Assembly (NCBI GenBank): GCA_002707985.1
Contig: PAOI01000057.1
Span: 1 to 32,335, forward strand
Length of the DNA stretch: 32,335 nucleotides
Reading direction: 5' to 3'
DNA from: Sphingomonas sp.
Lineage (GTDB): Bacteria > Pseudomonadota > Alphaproteobacteria > Sphingomonadales > Sphingomonadaceae
Shown: positions 15,884-24,326 of the stretch, in pieces
How the letters are laid out: each line of letters starts with the position of its first letter
Position numbering within the stretch: the first letter of the stretch is position 1
Notes under the pieces: generated by a model
What the model was told of the DNA's origin: nothing
Seen by the model: the letters and a program-made list of their open reading frames with translations, nothing else
Databases searched by the model: none
Program-made: the position numbers and the translations under genes

Positions 15884-16924
15884 ATGGACATAGGTATCGA
15901 CAGCTTTGCAGCGATTCTGCCCGATCCCGCGACCGGCGCGCTGCCGTCGGCGACCGATCGCATGGCAGAGCTGCTTGAGGAGGTCGAGGTCGCGGACCGC
16001 GTCGGGCTCGACGTGTTCGGCATCGGGGAGCATCACCGGGCCGAGTTCCTCGATTCCGCTCCGTCGATCATTCTCGCCGCGGCTGCTGCGCGCACAAGCC
16101 GTATTCGGCTGACCAGTGCTGTGACGATTCTGAGCGCGGCGGATCCCGTGCGGGTCTTCCAGGAATTCGCGACGATCGACCTGATCTCCCGGGGGCGTGC
16201 CGAGCTCGTCGTCGGGCGGGGTTCGTTCGGCGAGGCGTTCCCTCTGTTCGGTCTCGATACGCGTGCCTATGACGAGCTGTTTGCGGAGAATCTTGCACTC
16301 TTCCTGAAGCTCGGCGAAACGAGCCACCCGACGTGGCAAGGTCGGTTTCGGCCGGCGCTCAACGGTCAGGGTGTATTCCCGCGGCCTCATCAGCCGCGCC
16401 TCCCGGTTTGGGTCGGCGTTGGTGGCTCGCCGCAATCGTTCGCGCGCGCCGGAACGCTAGGCCTTCCGCTGATGGTGGCCATTATCGGTGGCACGTTTGA
16501 TCGGTTCAGGCCGGCGGTCGATTACTATCGCGAGGCAGGTGCCGAGGCCGGACATGATCCTGCCAAACTCAAGGTTGGCATTCATGCGATGGGTTTCGTC
16601 GGTGAGACCGACGCCGCGGCGCGCGACGCCTTCTTTCCGGGCTGGGCGCACCTGACCGGCAAAGTCGGCCGCGAGCGCGGCTGGTCGCCGCCGACACGCG
16701 CGCAGTTCGACGACATGGCCGGCCCGGAGGGCGCGTTCCTGGTCGGCAGCCCGGAAACGGTGGCGGCCAAGATGTTGCGCGCCAGCGAGGCGCTGGGCGG
16801 CGTCTCCCGCATCACCTTCCAAATGAGTACCGCGTCGCTCGAAACGACCGCGATGAAAAGGTCGATCGAATTCCTCGGTACTGAAGTCGCTCCCATGGTG
16901 CGGGAACGCCTTCGAACAGGATGA
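15884..16924 (+). CDS. LLM-class (luciferase-like) flavin-dependent oxidoreductase
   Basis: TIM-barrel flavin enzyme of 346 aa. Typical features are DRVGLDVFGIGEHHRAEF (about residues 39-56), the IILAAAAARTSRIRLTSAVTIL strand region, and DLISRGRAELVVGRGSF followed by PVWVGVGGSPQSFARAG. These match bacterial luciferase-like monooxygenases and related reductases using FMNH2 or F420; FMN is the usual cofactor in this kind of organism. The substrate is unknown. GGAG lies 8 nt before ATG 15884, which begins MDIGIDSFA, the conserved family start; an upstream in-frame extension lacks similarity. It is probably co-transcribed with the VOC and SDR genes. Such enzymes often oxidise alkanes, sulfonates, nitro-compounds or cyclic ketones. 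Confidence 0.9.
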   Translation: MDIGIDSFAAILPDPATGALPSATDRMAELLEEVEVADRVGLDVFGIGEHHRAEFLDSAPSIILAAAAARTSRIRLTSAVTILSAADPVRVFQEFATIDLISRGRAELVVGRGSFGEAFPLFGLDTRAYDELFAENLALFLKLGETSHPTWQGRFRPALNGQGVFPRPHQPRLPVWVGVGGSPQSFARAGTLGLPLMVAIIGGTFDRFRPAVDYYREAGAEAGHDPAKLKVGIHAMGFVGETDAAARDAFFPGWAHLTGKVGRERGWSPPTRAQFDDMAGPEGAFLVGSPETVAAKMLRASEALGGVSRITFQMSTASLETTAMKRSIEFLGTEVAPMVRERLRTG

Positions 16925-16963
16925 GGCTTTCCACTTTCGAGCAAAGGGCAAAGGGCACACGAC

Positions 16964-17827
16964 ATGCCGACGCGCATTGGACGGTCCGGTCGATCCGTCG
17001 TGGTAACGGGTGCTGGGCGGGGTCTTGGACGTGAGATCGCGCTTGGGCTCGCCGCCAAGCGCTACATCGTCTTCGGCACCGCCAATTCTTCACAGGAGGC
17101 GGAGGATTTACGGCGTGCATCCAATGGGCGTGTCAGTCTGGCGGTATGCGATCTGAAGAATGCAGGGCCGGTGAGTGCTTGGGCCGCAGGAGTGTCCGAG
17201 GCGATCGGGGCCTCCGGGCTCGATATTCTCATCAACAACACGACCCACCTGTCGCCAGGTCCACTTGAACTTCTCCCGCTGGAGGAGGTCCGTCAGGGAT
17301 TTGAAGTGAATGTGTTCGGCGGGCTCGCGGTGATCAACGCCTTCCTTCCGGCATTGCGGATGGCGCACGGACGCATCGTCCAGATCAGTTCATGGACGGC
17401 GGAGATGCCTCGTCACTTTGATGGCGTATCGGGTGCGTCGCAGGCGGCAATGGAGGCCTTCTCGGCTGCCTACCGGGCAGAGTTGAAGCCCTTCGGTATC
17501 GACGTCATTGTCGCATCGATGAGCGATCTCGAAGCGGCCGGTTCGCGCGCTACCGCGGCATTGGCGCAGATCGACCACAGCATGACGGCGGCTCAGCGGA
17601 AGCTCTATGGCAAGCGCCTGCGCGTCTGTATGGAGAAGCTTGCCGGCTCCGCAGCGCAGGGCGAACCGACCACGGTTGCGGCGCGCGTGGTGGAGCTATC
17701 GATCCAACGGCATGTTCCGCCCAGATCGTCGATCGATCATGATGCGGAACACATGATGCGCGCGATCCGCGAACAAACCGACGCGGAACTTGATGCGCTT
17801 CGGATCCAACTGGCCGGACCCAACTGA
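16964..17827 (+). CDS. Short-chain dehydrogenase family protein with degenerate catalytic motif
   Basis: Rossmann-fold SDR protein of 287 aa. The cofactor motif VVVTGAGRGLGREIA (about residues 12-26) is intact and DILINNTTH replaces the usual NNAG. The catalytic Ser region (IVQISSWTAEMP, Ser 142/143) is present, but the YxxxK motif reads SGASQ: Ser at 156 where Tyr is expected and Gln at 160 where Lys is expected. The protein can probably bind a nucleotide but should lack normal dehydrogenase chemistry, so it may be a binding or regulatory protein or have unusual chemistry. No frameshift or stop is seen, and codon use looks normal. It ends the probable operon beginning at 13048; the next gene starts after a 289-nt gap with element C. 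Confidence 0.82.
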   Translation: MPTRIGRSGRSVVVTGAGRGLGREIALGLAAKRYIVFGTANSSQEAEDLRRASNGRVSLAVCDLKNAGPVSAWAAGVSEAIGASGLDILINNTTHLSPGPLELLPLEEVRQGFEVNVFGGLAVINAFLPALRMAHGRIVQISSWTAEMPRHFDGVSGASQAAMEAFSAAYRAELKPFGIDVIVASMSDLEAAGSRATAALAQIDHSMTAAQRKLYGKRLRVCMEKLAGSAAQGEPTTVAARVVELSIQRHVPPRSSIDHDAEHMMRAIREQTDAELDALRIQLAGPN

Positions 17828-18018
17828 TTTCACCACCCAAGGCCGGATAATTCGGCGCGTTAGCAACCCCATTCAGCCCCGTGGCGGTGACGTGCGGGTG
17901 GCGCCGTCGCACCATGCACGGCCGCTACAGGAACTGTCCGTCGGGCGAGCGCCGGTTCAGGGGGAAGCACACGTCGACTCCCGTGGATCTACTCCGCCCG
18001 GGGCCAAGACGGTCAGGA

Positions 18019-18064
18019 GCGTTCCGCATTCTGCGACACAGCTTGTCATCGGGCGATGCTACTG
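18019..18064 (+). promoter_or_regulatory. 46-bp conserved promoter element, copy C (upstream of azoreductase)
   Basis: Contains GCGTTCC (1-7), ACACAG (18-23) and GCTAC (40-44) with the fixed spacing. TTGTCATC and GATGCTACTG mark the second half. It ends 52 nt before the azoreductase start, the shortest such distance of the five copies, giving a compact leader. It is the only copy upstream of the long run 18117-28734. Function inferred. Confidence 0.72.
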
Positions 18065-18116
18065 AGCCGCTTGGGGGAATGGTAGGCTGCGCTTCAGAGA
18101 TAGAATGGAGCGCTGT

Positions 18117-18767
18117 ATGGACCGAATTCTCGCGATTAATAGCAGCACTTCGGGCGAAGGATCGGTTTCGCGTGCCCTGGTGGAGGACACCGTGCAGTCC
18201 TTGCTGGCGGCGAACCCCGATGCCGTCGTCACCCGTCGCGACCTGGGCGGCGACCCGATACCGCACCTGACGCCGAAAACCGTCGCCGGCATTCGCGCCG
18301 TCGCGGCGACTGAGGATGAGCTCGTTACCAAGTCGCTATCGGACGATCTCATCGCTGAGCTGCAGCACGCGACGGTCCTCGTGATCGGCGCGCCCATGTA
18401 TAACTTCAGCATTCCGTCGTCACTACGCACCTGGTTCGACCATGTGCTGCGTCCGCGCGTCACGTTCGCTTACGGCGAGTCCGGACCGGAAGGATTGCTC
18501 AAGGGCATTCGCGCCATCGTGATCCAGTCGCGTGGCGGTCTCTATACCGAGGGGCCGGCCAAGGTCATCGACTTCCAGGAGCCCTACCTCAAGCAGCTGC
18601 TCGGCTTTATCGGGATCACCGACGTCGCCTTTGTCCACGCCGAGAAGATCGGCTTTGGTCCCGAAGCGCGTGAAGCGGGGATCGCGCATGCCAGATCGCA
18701 GATCGCGGCCGCCGTCGCGCAGATCGCTGCTGGCGGAGCCACCGTCCCTAATCAGGCGGAGGGCTGA
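18117..18767 (+). CDS. azoR: FMN-dependent NADH:quinone oxidoreductase / azoreductase
   Basis: Flavodoxin-fold reductase of 216 aa (E. coli AzoR about 201). The start RILAINSSTSGEGSVSRAL contains the FMN phosphate-binding segment. APMYNFSIPSSLRTWFDHV (about 92-110) and IVIQSRGG (about 134-141) are the other FMN contacts seen in AzoR. GPEGLLKG and LGFIGITDV are also conserved. It would reduce quinones by two electrons, avoiding semiquinones, and can cleave azo dyes. ATG 18117 is chosen over ATG 18105 because GGAG lies about 5 nt upstream and the family begins at this Met. First gene after element C; 137 nt separate it from the hydrolase gene, with no gene in between. Confidence 0.92.
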   Translation: MDRILAINSSTSGEGSVSRALVEDTVQSLLAANPDAVVTRRDLGGDPIPHLTPKTVAGIRAVAATEDELVTKSLSDDLIAELQHATVLVIGAPMYNFSIPSSLRTWFDHVLRPRVTFAYGESGPEGLLKGIRAIVIQSRGGLYTEGPAKVIDFQEPYLKQLLGFIGITDVAFVHAEKIGFGPEAREAGIAHARSQIAAAVAQIAAGGATVPNQAEG

Positions 18768-18904
18768 GCGGTTTCGCGGGAAGCGTGACGCGGAACTGAT
18801 GCCGGGCACCGTTCGCCAGACCATGGCCTCCAAGCCGGCCGCACTGCGATTGTGGCTGATCTGAGCCGCAGGAAGACACTCCGATGAGAAGGATTGACCA
18901 GTAG

Positions 18905-19747
18905 ATGTCAACACTAACGACAAAGGATGGCACCCGCCTTTTCTACAAGGATTGGGGACCGCGCGACGCCCAGCCCATCGTGTTCCATCACGGTTGGCCA
19001 CTGAGCTCCGACGACTGGGACAACCAGATGCTGTTCTTTCTCGGCAAAGGCTACCGTGTGGTCGCGCATGACCGGCGGGGCCATGGCCGCTCGGATCAGA
19101 CCGATATCGGCAACGAGATGGACACCTATGCGGCCGACGTCGCGGAACTGGCCGAAGCGCTGGATCTGAAGGACGCGGTGCATATCGGACATTCGACGGG
19201 TGGTGGCGAAGTGATCCGCTACGTTGCACGCAGCGCACCGGGGCGCGTCGCCAAGGCCGTCCTACTGGGCGCGGTGCCGCCCATCATGCTGGCAACGGAG
19301 CGCTATCCCGGCGGGCTGCCGATGTCGGTTTTTGATGGTTTCCGCCAAGCGCTCAGCCGCAACCGCGCGCAATTTTTCCTCGCTGTGCCCAGCGGACCCT
19401 TTTACGGCTTCAACCGCGACGGCGCAGAAGTCAGCGAAGGCCTGATCCGCAACTGGTGGCGCCAAGGCATGATGGGCGGCGCGAAGGCCCACTACGACTG
19501 TATCGTCGCCTTCTCCGAAACCGACTTCACCGAGGATCTGAAGGCGGTATCGCTGCCCGTGCTCTTGATGCACGGCGAAGACGATCAGGTCGTGCCGATC
19601 GATGCCTCCGCCCGCACTGCCATCAAGCTTCTCGCGAATGGCACGCTCAAAACCTACCCTGGTTTGTCGCACGGCATGTTCGCGACCCATCCCGACATCA
19701 TCAACGCCGACCTGTTGGCTTTCGCCAAAGGGGAGGCCCTCGCGTGA
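18905..19747 (+). CDS. Alpha/beta hydrolase, non-haem chloroperoxidase type
   Basis: Alpha/beta hydrolase of 280 aa. The oxyanion strand IVFHHGWPLSSDDWDNQM (about 26-42), the HDRRGHGRSDQ segment and the nucleophile elbow GHSTGGGEV (Ser 97) match cofactor-free haloperoxidase/esterase proteins, with the acid in LMHGEDDQVVP and the catalytic His in GLSHGMFATH (about 256). Members hydrolyse esters or lactones and can form peracids from acids and peroxide; the natural substrate is unknown. Its stop overlaps the GTG start of the acetyltransferase gene by 4 nt (GTGA). AGAAGGA lies upstream of the ATG. Confidence 0.9.
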   Translation: MSTLTTKDGTRLFYKDWGPRDAQPIVFHHGWPLSSDDWDNQMLFFLGKGYRVVAHDRRGHGRSDQTDIGNEMDTYAADVAELAEALDLKDAVHIGHSTGGGEVIRYVARSAPGRVAKAVLLGAVPPIMLATERYPGGLPMSVFDGFRQALSRNRAQFFLAVPSGPFYGFNRDGAEVSEGLIRNWWRQGMMGGAKAHYDCIVAFSETDFTEDLKAVSLPVLLMHGEDDQVVPIDASARTAIKLLANGTLKTYPGLSHGMFATHPDIINADLLAFAKGEALA

Positions 19748-20040
19748 GCGCCGTCGAGGACAATCCACCCGAGCACCGCTTCGAGCTGCCGATCGAAGGC
19801 AGCCACGAGATGGCTGCAGCCTATTACAGGCTCGACGGCGACAGGATCGTGCTGACCCATACGATCGTGCCGGAACACTTCTCCGGTCAAGGGCTCGGAT
19901 CGAAACTCGCGTACGGCACCTTTGAGGCGATCCGTGCCACAGGGCGCAAGGCAGTTCTGCTTTGCCCTTTCATGGCCGCCTACTACGCGCGGCATCCCGA
20001 ATATGCCGACATCATCGCGCCGGAGAGCCTCCATGATTGA
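19744..20040 (+). CDS. Small GNAT-fold N-acetyltransferase (YjdJ-like)
   Basis: Compact acetyltransferase-like protein of 98 aa. RFELPIEGSHEMAAAYYRLDGDRIVLTHTIVPEHFSGQGLGSKL shows the beta-strands of the short GNAT family and the acetyl-CoA pyrophosphate loop SGQGLGSKL. VLLCPFMAAYYARHPEY is the conserved C-terminal segment with Cys. The GTG start at 19744 is in a GTGA overlap with the hydrolase stop. Its own stop lies 8 nt inside the pirin gene, so the three genes should be translationally coupled. Family members of this small type have no settled substrate. Confidence 0.85.
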   Translation: MSAVEDNPPEHRFELPIEGSHEMAAAYYRLDGDRIVLTHTIVPEHFSGQGLGSKLAYGTFEAIRATGRKAVLLCPFMAAYYARHPEYADIIAPESLHD

Positions 20041-20926
20041 AATGGTCATCGATCAGCGTCGCCGCGACCTGGGCGGCGGCTTCGAAGTCGGCCGCGTCCT
20101 GCCTTTCGCGAAGCGCCGTATGATTGGCCCCTTCATCTTCTTCGACCACATGGGACCGGTCGATCTGGCTCCCGGCCTCGACCGCAAGTTCGATGTAAGG
20201 GCACATCCCCATGTCGGGCTTTCGACCGTGAGCTATCTGTTCTCGGGCGAGATCATGCACCGGGACAGCCTGGGCTACGAGCAGCCGATTCGGCCGCAGG
20301 AAGTGAACTGGATGACGGCTGGCAGCGGAATCACGCACAGCGAGCGTTTCGAGCATGCCCGCGCGGTCGGCGACCGCCTGCATGGTATCCAAGCGTGGGT
20401 CGCGCTGCCTGAGGAGTTCGAGGAGACGGCGCCATCTTTCACCCACTATGCGGGCACGAACCTTCCGCACTGGAACGACGGCGGGGTTGCCGGTCATCTC
20501 ATCGCCGGCAGCGCCTACGGCCTCACGGCGGGTGCCAAGACCCATTCCCCACTCTTCTACGCCCATCTCGAGATGGAGCCGGGCGCGGTTGCCGAGGTGC
20601 CCGACAAGCACGAGGAACGCGCGCTCTACATCGCGGCGGGCGCGATCGAGATGCACGGGACGCGCTACGAGGCCGGCCAGATGCTGGTGTTGGGTGCGGG
20701 TGCCTCGCACTTCAAGGCCAAGACGCATTCGACCGTCATGGTTCTCGGCGGCGAGCCCATCGGCGAGCGTCACATCTTCTGGAACTTCGTGTCGTCCTCG
20801 AAGGATCGGCTCGCCCAGGCGGCATCCGACTGGAAGGCGGGCCGCATGAAGCTGCCGGATGCGGAGGATGGCGAATTCATCCCACTGCCGGACGAGCCGG
20901 CGCAACCGGCTAGCGCCGAAAAATGA
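20033..20926 (+). CDS. Pirin family protein (bicupin)
   Basis: Bicupin of 297 aa typical of bacterial pirins. The metal site of the N-terminal cupin is intact: His 58 and His 60 in RAHPHVGLSTVSYLF and His 102 and Glu 104 in SGITHSERF. GPFIFFDHMGP and the C-terminal cupin with HIFWNFVSSSKDRL are also family hallmarks. Pirins bind iron; some act as quercetin dioxygenases and others affect transcription or metabolic enzymes. The start ATG 20033 lies inside the acetyltransferase gene (8-nt overlap), and the stop overlaps the next start as ATGA. Pirin with azoreductase, OsmC and a small acetyltransferase fits an electrophile-stress set. Confidence 0.93.
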   Translation: MIEMVIDQRRRDLGGGFEVGRVLPFAKRRMIGPFIFFDHMGPVDLAPGLDRKFDVRAHPHVGLSTVSYLFSGEIMHRDSLGYEQPIRPQEVNWMTAGSGITHSERFEHARAVGDRLHGIQAWVALPEEFEETAPSFTHYAGTNLPHWNDGGVAGHLIAGSAYGLTAGAKTHSPLFYAHLEMEPGAVAEVPDKHEERALYIAAGAIEMHGTRYEAGQMLVLGAGASHFKAKTHSTVMVLGGEPIGERHIFWNFVSSSKDRLAQAASDWKAGRMKLPDAEDGEFIPLPDEPAQPASAEK

Positions 20927-21951
20927 GCGGCTCAGTGTCGACCAGCGTCGCACTTGTGGCGGCGCTCTTCCTCGCTGGCAGCGGTCAGGCAGGATCACCG
21001 GCAAGGATGCAGGACGCACCTGCGCCCGCGTCCCGCGTTCCGACTCCAACGACCTCAGAGGTGACGGTCATACCCTTCGAGTTGGCGGACAACCTTGTCC
21101 GGATATCGGTGGACGTGAACGGACAGCGACGAAGCGGGGTTCTTGACAGTGGGGCGGGTGCGGTGCTCATCGACCGGCAGGCCAGCAAGGAACTCGGCCT
21201 CAGCGAGGGTGGCTCGGCCGGTGATGCCGCCGGTGGCGGCAACGAAGCGAAGGCGCTTATGCCCGTCACCATTTCACGGCTGGCGGCGGGGCCGTTCCGG
21301 TTCGAGAACCTCGCCGCATACGCGGTCGATCTTGGCAATCTGTCATCCTCGGCCGGGTTTCCCGTCGATGTACTTCTTGGTGCGCCAGCCTTCCAGAACG
21401 GAACGGTCAGCATCGACTACGCGCGCCGGCAGTTAACCGTCGACAGATCAGGAGCCACGGTTCGATGTGCTTCTCCCATTCCGCTGGAGATCGTGCACGA
21501 GTCTCCAGTCGTTGAGATCGAAGTCCTCCCGACTGGCGGCGAACGGCCGGTTCGCCTCAAGGTGCTGGTCGACCTTGGCACCCGCCACAGTTCGTTGGTT
21601 CTGGGGGGCGACTTCGTTCGTAGCGAACCCGGCAAGAGGCTGCTCCAAAAAGCCGTCGCGAAAGAAATAGGCTATGGCGTCGGCGGTGCGGTGAAAGGTG
21701 CGGTCGTTCGCGTAGCCGATGTCCGCGCAGGCGCTTCCAGCTTCGGATCGCTGGAGGTCAGCCTTACCTCGGACGTCCCGGCTTTTGAAGGCACTGGGAT
21801 CGACGGCACCCTGGGCGTCCCTCTTTGGAGCGGCGGCGTGATCGCTTTCGACTATGCCGGTCGCCGCCTGTGCATCACGCGTCCCGAGAACTCAGGTCGT
21901 GCGGCCTCCATCAACGCCGACGCACGGCGTCGCCATGCAGATCCGCGCTGA
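20923..21951 (+). CDS. Exported retropepsin-like aspartic protease family protein, two lobes
   Basis: Protein of 342 aa with an N-terminal signal-type hydrophobic segment (about residues 7-20) and a Pro/Ala-rich linker. Two aspartyl-protease-like half-sites are seen: GVLDSGAGAVLID (Asp about 75) and VLVDLGTRHSSLVLGG (Asp about 217), each followed by a closing segment (DVLLGAPAFQNGTVSIDY and GTLGVPLWSGGVIAFDY). The first half-site keeps DSG and the second has DLG instead of DTG, so proteolytic activity is uncertain. This matches bacterial retropepsin-like proteins in general layout; no substrate is known. It overlaps pirin as ATGA. A second protein of this design is encoded at 27805-28734 in the same run. 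Confidence 0.72.
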   Translation: MSGSVSTSVALVAALFLAGSGQAGSPARMQDAPAPASRVPTPTTSEVTVIPFELADNLVRISVDVNGQRRSGVLDSGAGAVLIDRQASKELGLSEGGSAGDAAGGGNEAKALMPVTISRLAAGPFRFENLAAYAVDLGNLSSSAGFPVDVLLGAPAFQNGTVSIDYARRQLTVDRSGATVRCASPIPLEIVHESPVVEIEVLPTGGERPVRLKVLVDLGTRHSSLVLGGDFVRSEPGKRLLQKAVAKEIGYGVGGAVKGAVVRVADVRAGASSFGSLEVSLTSDVPAFEGTGIDGTLGVPLWSGGVIAFDYAGRRLCITRPENSGRAASINADARRRHADPR

Positions 21952-21970
21952 CGGATCGGAGAGAAATCGA

Positions 21971-22420
21971 ATGGTGGCACTGCGTACCCGCGCGACGGCT
22001 TCGGAAACCGGTGAAAGCCTCTTTGCAGTTCAAATCGAAATGGGTGCTCACAGCATTGTCGGTGATGAGCCGATCAGCGCCGGCGGCGGGGGACTTGGCC
22101 CAAACCCCTTCGAGCTGATGACGGCCGCCCTCGCCGAATGCAGTGCCATCACCGTGCGCTGGTTCGCCCGCCAGCAGAACTGGCCGCTTGAGCATGTGGA
22201 AGTGGTGGTTGATCACGCGAAGAAGCTTTCTGCGGGCTCATCTACCCCTGCCGATGTCTTCGAGAAGACCGTCTTCATCCGAGGTGTCGAACTCGACGAT
22301 ACGCAGCGAACGCGTTTGCTCGACGTCGCGGCCAAGTGCCCCATTCAACGCATTCTGGAGGGCACCCCCGTCATCAATACGAAGCTCGGACGGTCCCTCG
22401 ATGAATCCCTCGGCAAATGA
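21971..22420 (+). CDS. OsmC/Ohr-family peroxiredoxin-like protein
   Basis: OsmC-fold protein of 149 aa. The two catalytic cysteines of the OsmC/Ohr family are present: Cys 57 in LMTAALAECSAITVRWFA and Cys 123 in DVAAKCPIQRIL. It also has GGLGPNPFELM before the first Cys and the C-terminal LEGTPVINTKL. Such proteins reduce organic hydroperoxides with thiol or lipoyl donors. ATG 21971 is chosen for its GGAGAGAAA upstream; ATG 21935 is in frame but overlaps the preceding gene. It sits in the co-directional run after the first retropepsin-like gene, 19 nt away. Confidence 0.9.
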   Translation: MVALRTRATASETGESLFAVQIEMGAHSIVGDEPISAGGGGLGPNPFELMTAALAECSAITVRWFARQQNWPLEHVEVVVDHAKKLSAGSSTPADVFEKTVFIRGVELDDTQRTRLLDVAAKCPIQRILEGTPVINTKLGRSLDESLGK

Positions 22421-22470
22421 CCATGACTTCGCCAGCTAGCTCCGCACGCCCGAACCACGAAGGAGTATTG

Positions 22471-23352
22471 ATGCAGCAGACTGCTCCCTTCGCCTTGTCT
22501 GCAGTTCGAAGACCCGGCCTGCTATCCGCGAGCCTGGTTCTCGCTGGAGCCGTGGCGATGAGCGTTCACGTCGGTCTGCTGGCGGCCGGCGTGCCGTTTC
22601 CGCTGCCTCAGCCACCCGTCTGGGCTCAATGGCTGAATGAATTCTTCATGGCCGGTGCGTTGCTCGCCTTTCTCAAGCTCGCCCATCCCAGCATGGCTCA
22701 TCGCAGCATCATGGCGCGGACGATCATCGCGTTCGTCATCATGGCTGCCATTCAAGAGACATTGCGCGTAGGGATCATGAGTGGGGTGGTGACGGGAGCC
22801 TGGGCCTATTCGGCGATCGGCCTGATCCGTCCGCTGATACGCGTTGCCATCGTTGCGCTGTCGTGCGTGGTCGCTGTGCGATGGGTTCTCAGCATTCCGT
22901 CGCTATTAATTGCCGCATTGGCGATCGGCGCGATCAGCACGGCCGCTCGAAAGCTTGTGGCCTACGCGCTTGAACCTCTCATCCAGCATTTCGCGTGGCT
23001 GGCCCGTCCCGATCTCTATGCGTTTCCATACCCGTTTCACGTCACCGTTGCCGCATATTTGTCCTTTGGTGAGGCGGTCGCCGGGGCGGTGCTGATGACG
23101 GTGCTTATCTGGGACGGGCTTCCAAGATCGAGGCCAGTCCGCGTGCTGATCATCGCCTTCCTCGTGGCGCTTCTCAAAGGCGTGATCGGCAACACGCTCT
23201 TGTACAGCGCTTTTACCGGCGAATCCGTCCTGGTGGGCGTTTTGAGCTGGAGCCAGTTCCTTTTGGAATTCCTCATTCTTGGAGCTCTCGTCGCTCTGGC
23301 TTGGGACGTATTCGGCCGCGACCGTGAGCCAGCGCGGGTGGGTGCTGAATGA
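22471..23352 (+). CDS. Polytopic membrane protein of unknown function
   Basis: Protein of 293 aa that I do not recognise. About eight hydrophobic segments are visible, at roughly residues 16-38, 50-68, 80-98, 100-118, 123-160 (two), 185-210, 222-243 and 255-280. The loops carry few charged residues, and the C-terminus is charged (WDVFGRDREPARVGAE). No soluble domain. Start: ATG 22471 has AAGGAG 6-10 nt upstream; ATG 22417 would overlap the OsmC stop as ATGA but lacks such a site. The stop overlaps the CPBP protease start (ATGA), so the two membrane proteins are probably made together and may work together. Confidence 0.7.
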   Translation: MQQTAPFALSAVRRPGLLSASLVLAGAVAMSVHVGLLAAGVPFPLPQPPVWAQWLNEFFMAGALLAFLKLAHPSMAHRSIMARTIIAFVIMAAIQETLRVGIMSGVVTGAWAYSAIGLIRPLIRVAIVALSCVVAVRWVLSIPSLLIAALAIGAISTAARKLVAYALEPLIQHFAWLARPDLYAFPYPFHVTVAAYLSFGEAVAGAVLMTVLIWDGLPRSRPVRVLIIAFLVALLKGVIGNTLLYSAFTGESVLVGVLSWSQFLLEFLILGALVALAWDVFGRDREPARVGAE

Positions 23353-24251
23353 CTGGAGCCACCATCAACATTGAGAGTTTGCGCAAGCCCATGACGCTCC
23401 GGGCAATCGTGCTTTACGCGATCCTGGCTATCGCGCTGAGCTGGTGCATCCAGCTTCTGGCTATCCTTCTGCTCGGTCTCGACAACAGCCTCACAAAAGC
23501 GGTCTTCATCCTCGTGATGTGGTCGCCGACCTTCCTGGCCCTGGCGTTTATGACCCGCAGTCGAGCGGCGCGCGAGGGCGTCCGTTGGCGCTTGGGTAAA
23601 TTAGGCTACCTCCCGATCGGGATCGGCGTGGAAACGATGATAGCCTTCGCCATGCTCGGGATCCTCATGTTGGCGGGATTGGCGACATCGGGATGGTTCA
23701 CCTTTGCTGCGAGCGGGGTTTCTGTCGCGGGAGGACCATGGGTATTGGGCGCTGGTTTTCAACACTGGCCTCTGTTCCTGCTCAATGTTGGCGCCACTGC
23801 GATTATTTATTCGACCATCGGGCTTGTCTCGACGACCGGCGAGGAATTTGCCTGGCGCGGCTTTCTTCAAGGCCATCTGGAACAGCATTGTGGCGTTGTG
23901 GCTGCCATCTTATGGGTCGCGCTTATCTGGTGGGCGTGGCACTTGCCGGGGCTGATCGCCGGCTACAACTTCCCGGAAACCCCCTTGCTCGGCGCGCTGG
24001 TGCTGTTCCCGCTGCAGATGCTTGGCGCATCGTTGCTCTTTGGGTGGCTGACCGTTCGTTCGGGGAGCTTTTGGTCCGCGGCGCTTGCGCATGCGGCCGT
24101 AAACTCGATCCAGCAAGGGGTCTTCGACGACCTTCGGCTCTCCGGCTCCGCGCTCCACGGTCATCTCGTCAGGACGGCCCTGATCTTCGTTGTCGGTGCG
24201 GTCTGCTGGTGGCGCCTGCGCTCGCCAGGCGGATCGAGCGAGGTTTCGTGA
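23349..24251 (+). CDS. CPBP-family intramembrane metalloprotease (CAAX prenyl protease 2 type)
   Basis: Membrane protein of 300 aa with about seven to eight helices. All three motifs of the CPBP/Abi family are present: TTGEEFAWRGFL with the Glu pair (about 165-166) and Arg (170), WWAWHLPGL with a metal-type His (198), and SAALAHAAVNS with His (248) and Asn (252). It would cleave or bind a membrane substrate; bacterial members include bacteriocin-immunity proteins and scaffolds without known substrate. The ATGA overlap with the upstream unknown membrane protein suggests a partner relation. It is intact, so activity is plausible. Confidence 0.87.
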   Translation: MTGATINIESLRKPMTLRAIVLYAILAIALSWCIQLLAILLLGLDNSLTKAVFILVMWSPTFLALAFMTRSRAAREGVRWRLGKLGYLPIGIGVETMIAFAMLGILMLAGLATSGWFTFAASGVSVAGGPWVLGAGFQHWPLFLLNVGATAIIYSTIGLVSTTGEEFAWRGFLQGHLEQHCGVVAAILWVALIWWAWHLPGLIAGYNFPETPLLGALVLFPLQMLGASLLFGWLTVRSGSFWSAALAHAAVNSIQQGVFDDLRLSGSALHGHLVRTALIFVVGAVCWWRLRSPGGSSEVS

Positions 24252-24326
24252 GCCAAGAGAAGTATCGCCCCACCACCCGCCGACAAGTAAAGCGCCGTCG
24301 CACCTTCCCCCTTCGAGGAGACGATC

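Noticed and set aside
16201..16260. Possible sixth copy of the 46-bp element (GCGTTCC inside the LLM oxidoreductase gene)
   Set aside because: Only the first block is present; ACACAG and GCTAC are absent at the required offsets. The same holds for GCGTTCC in the porin gene and near 16734.
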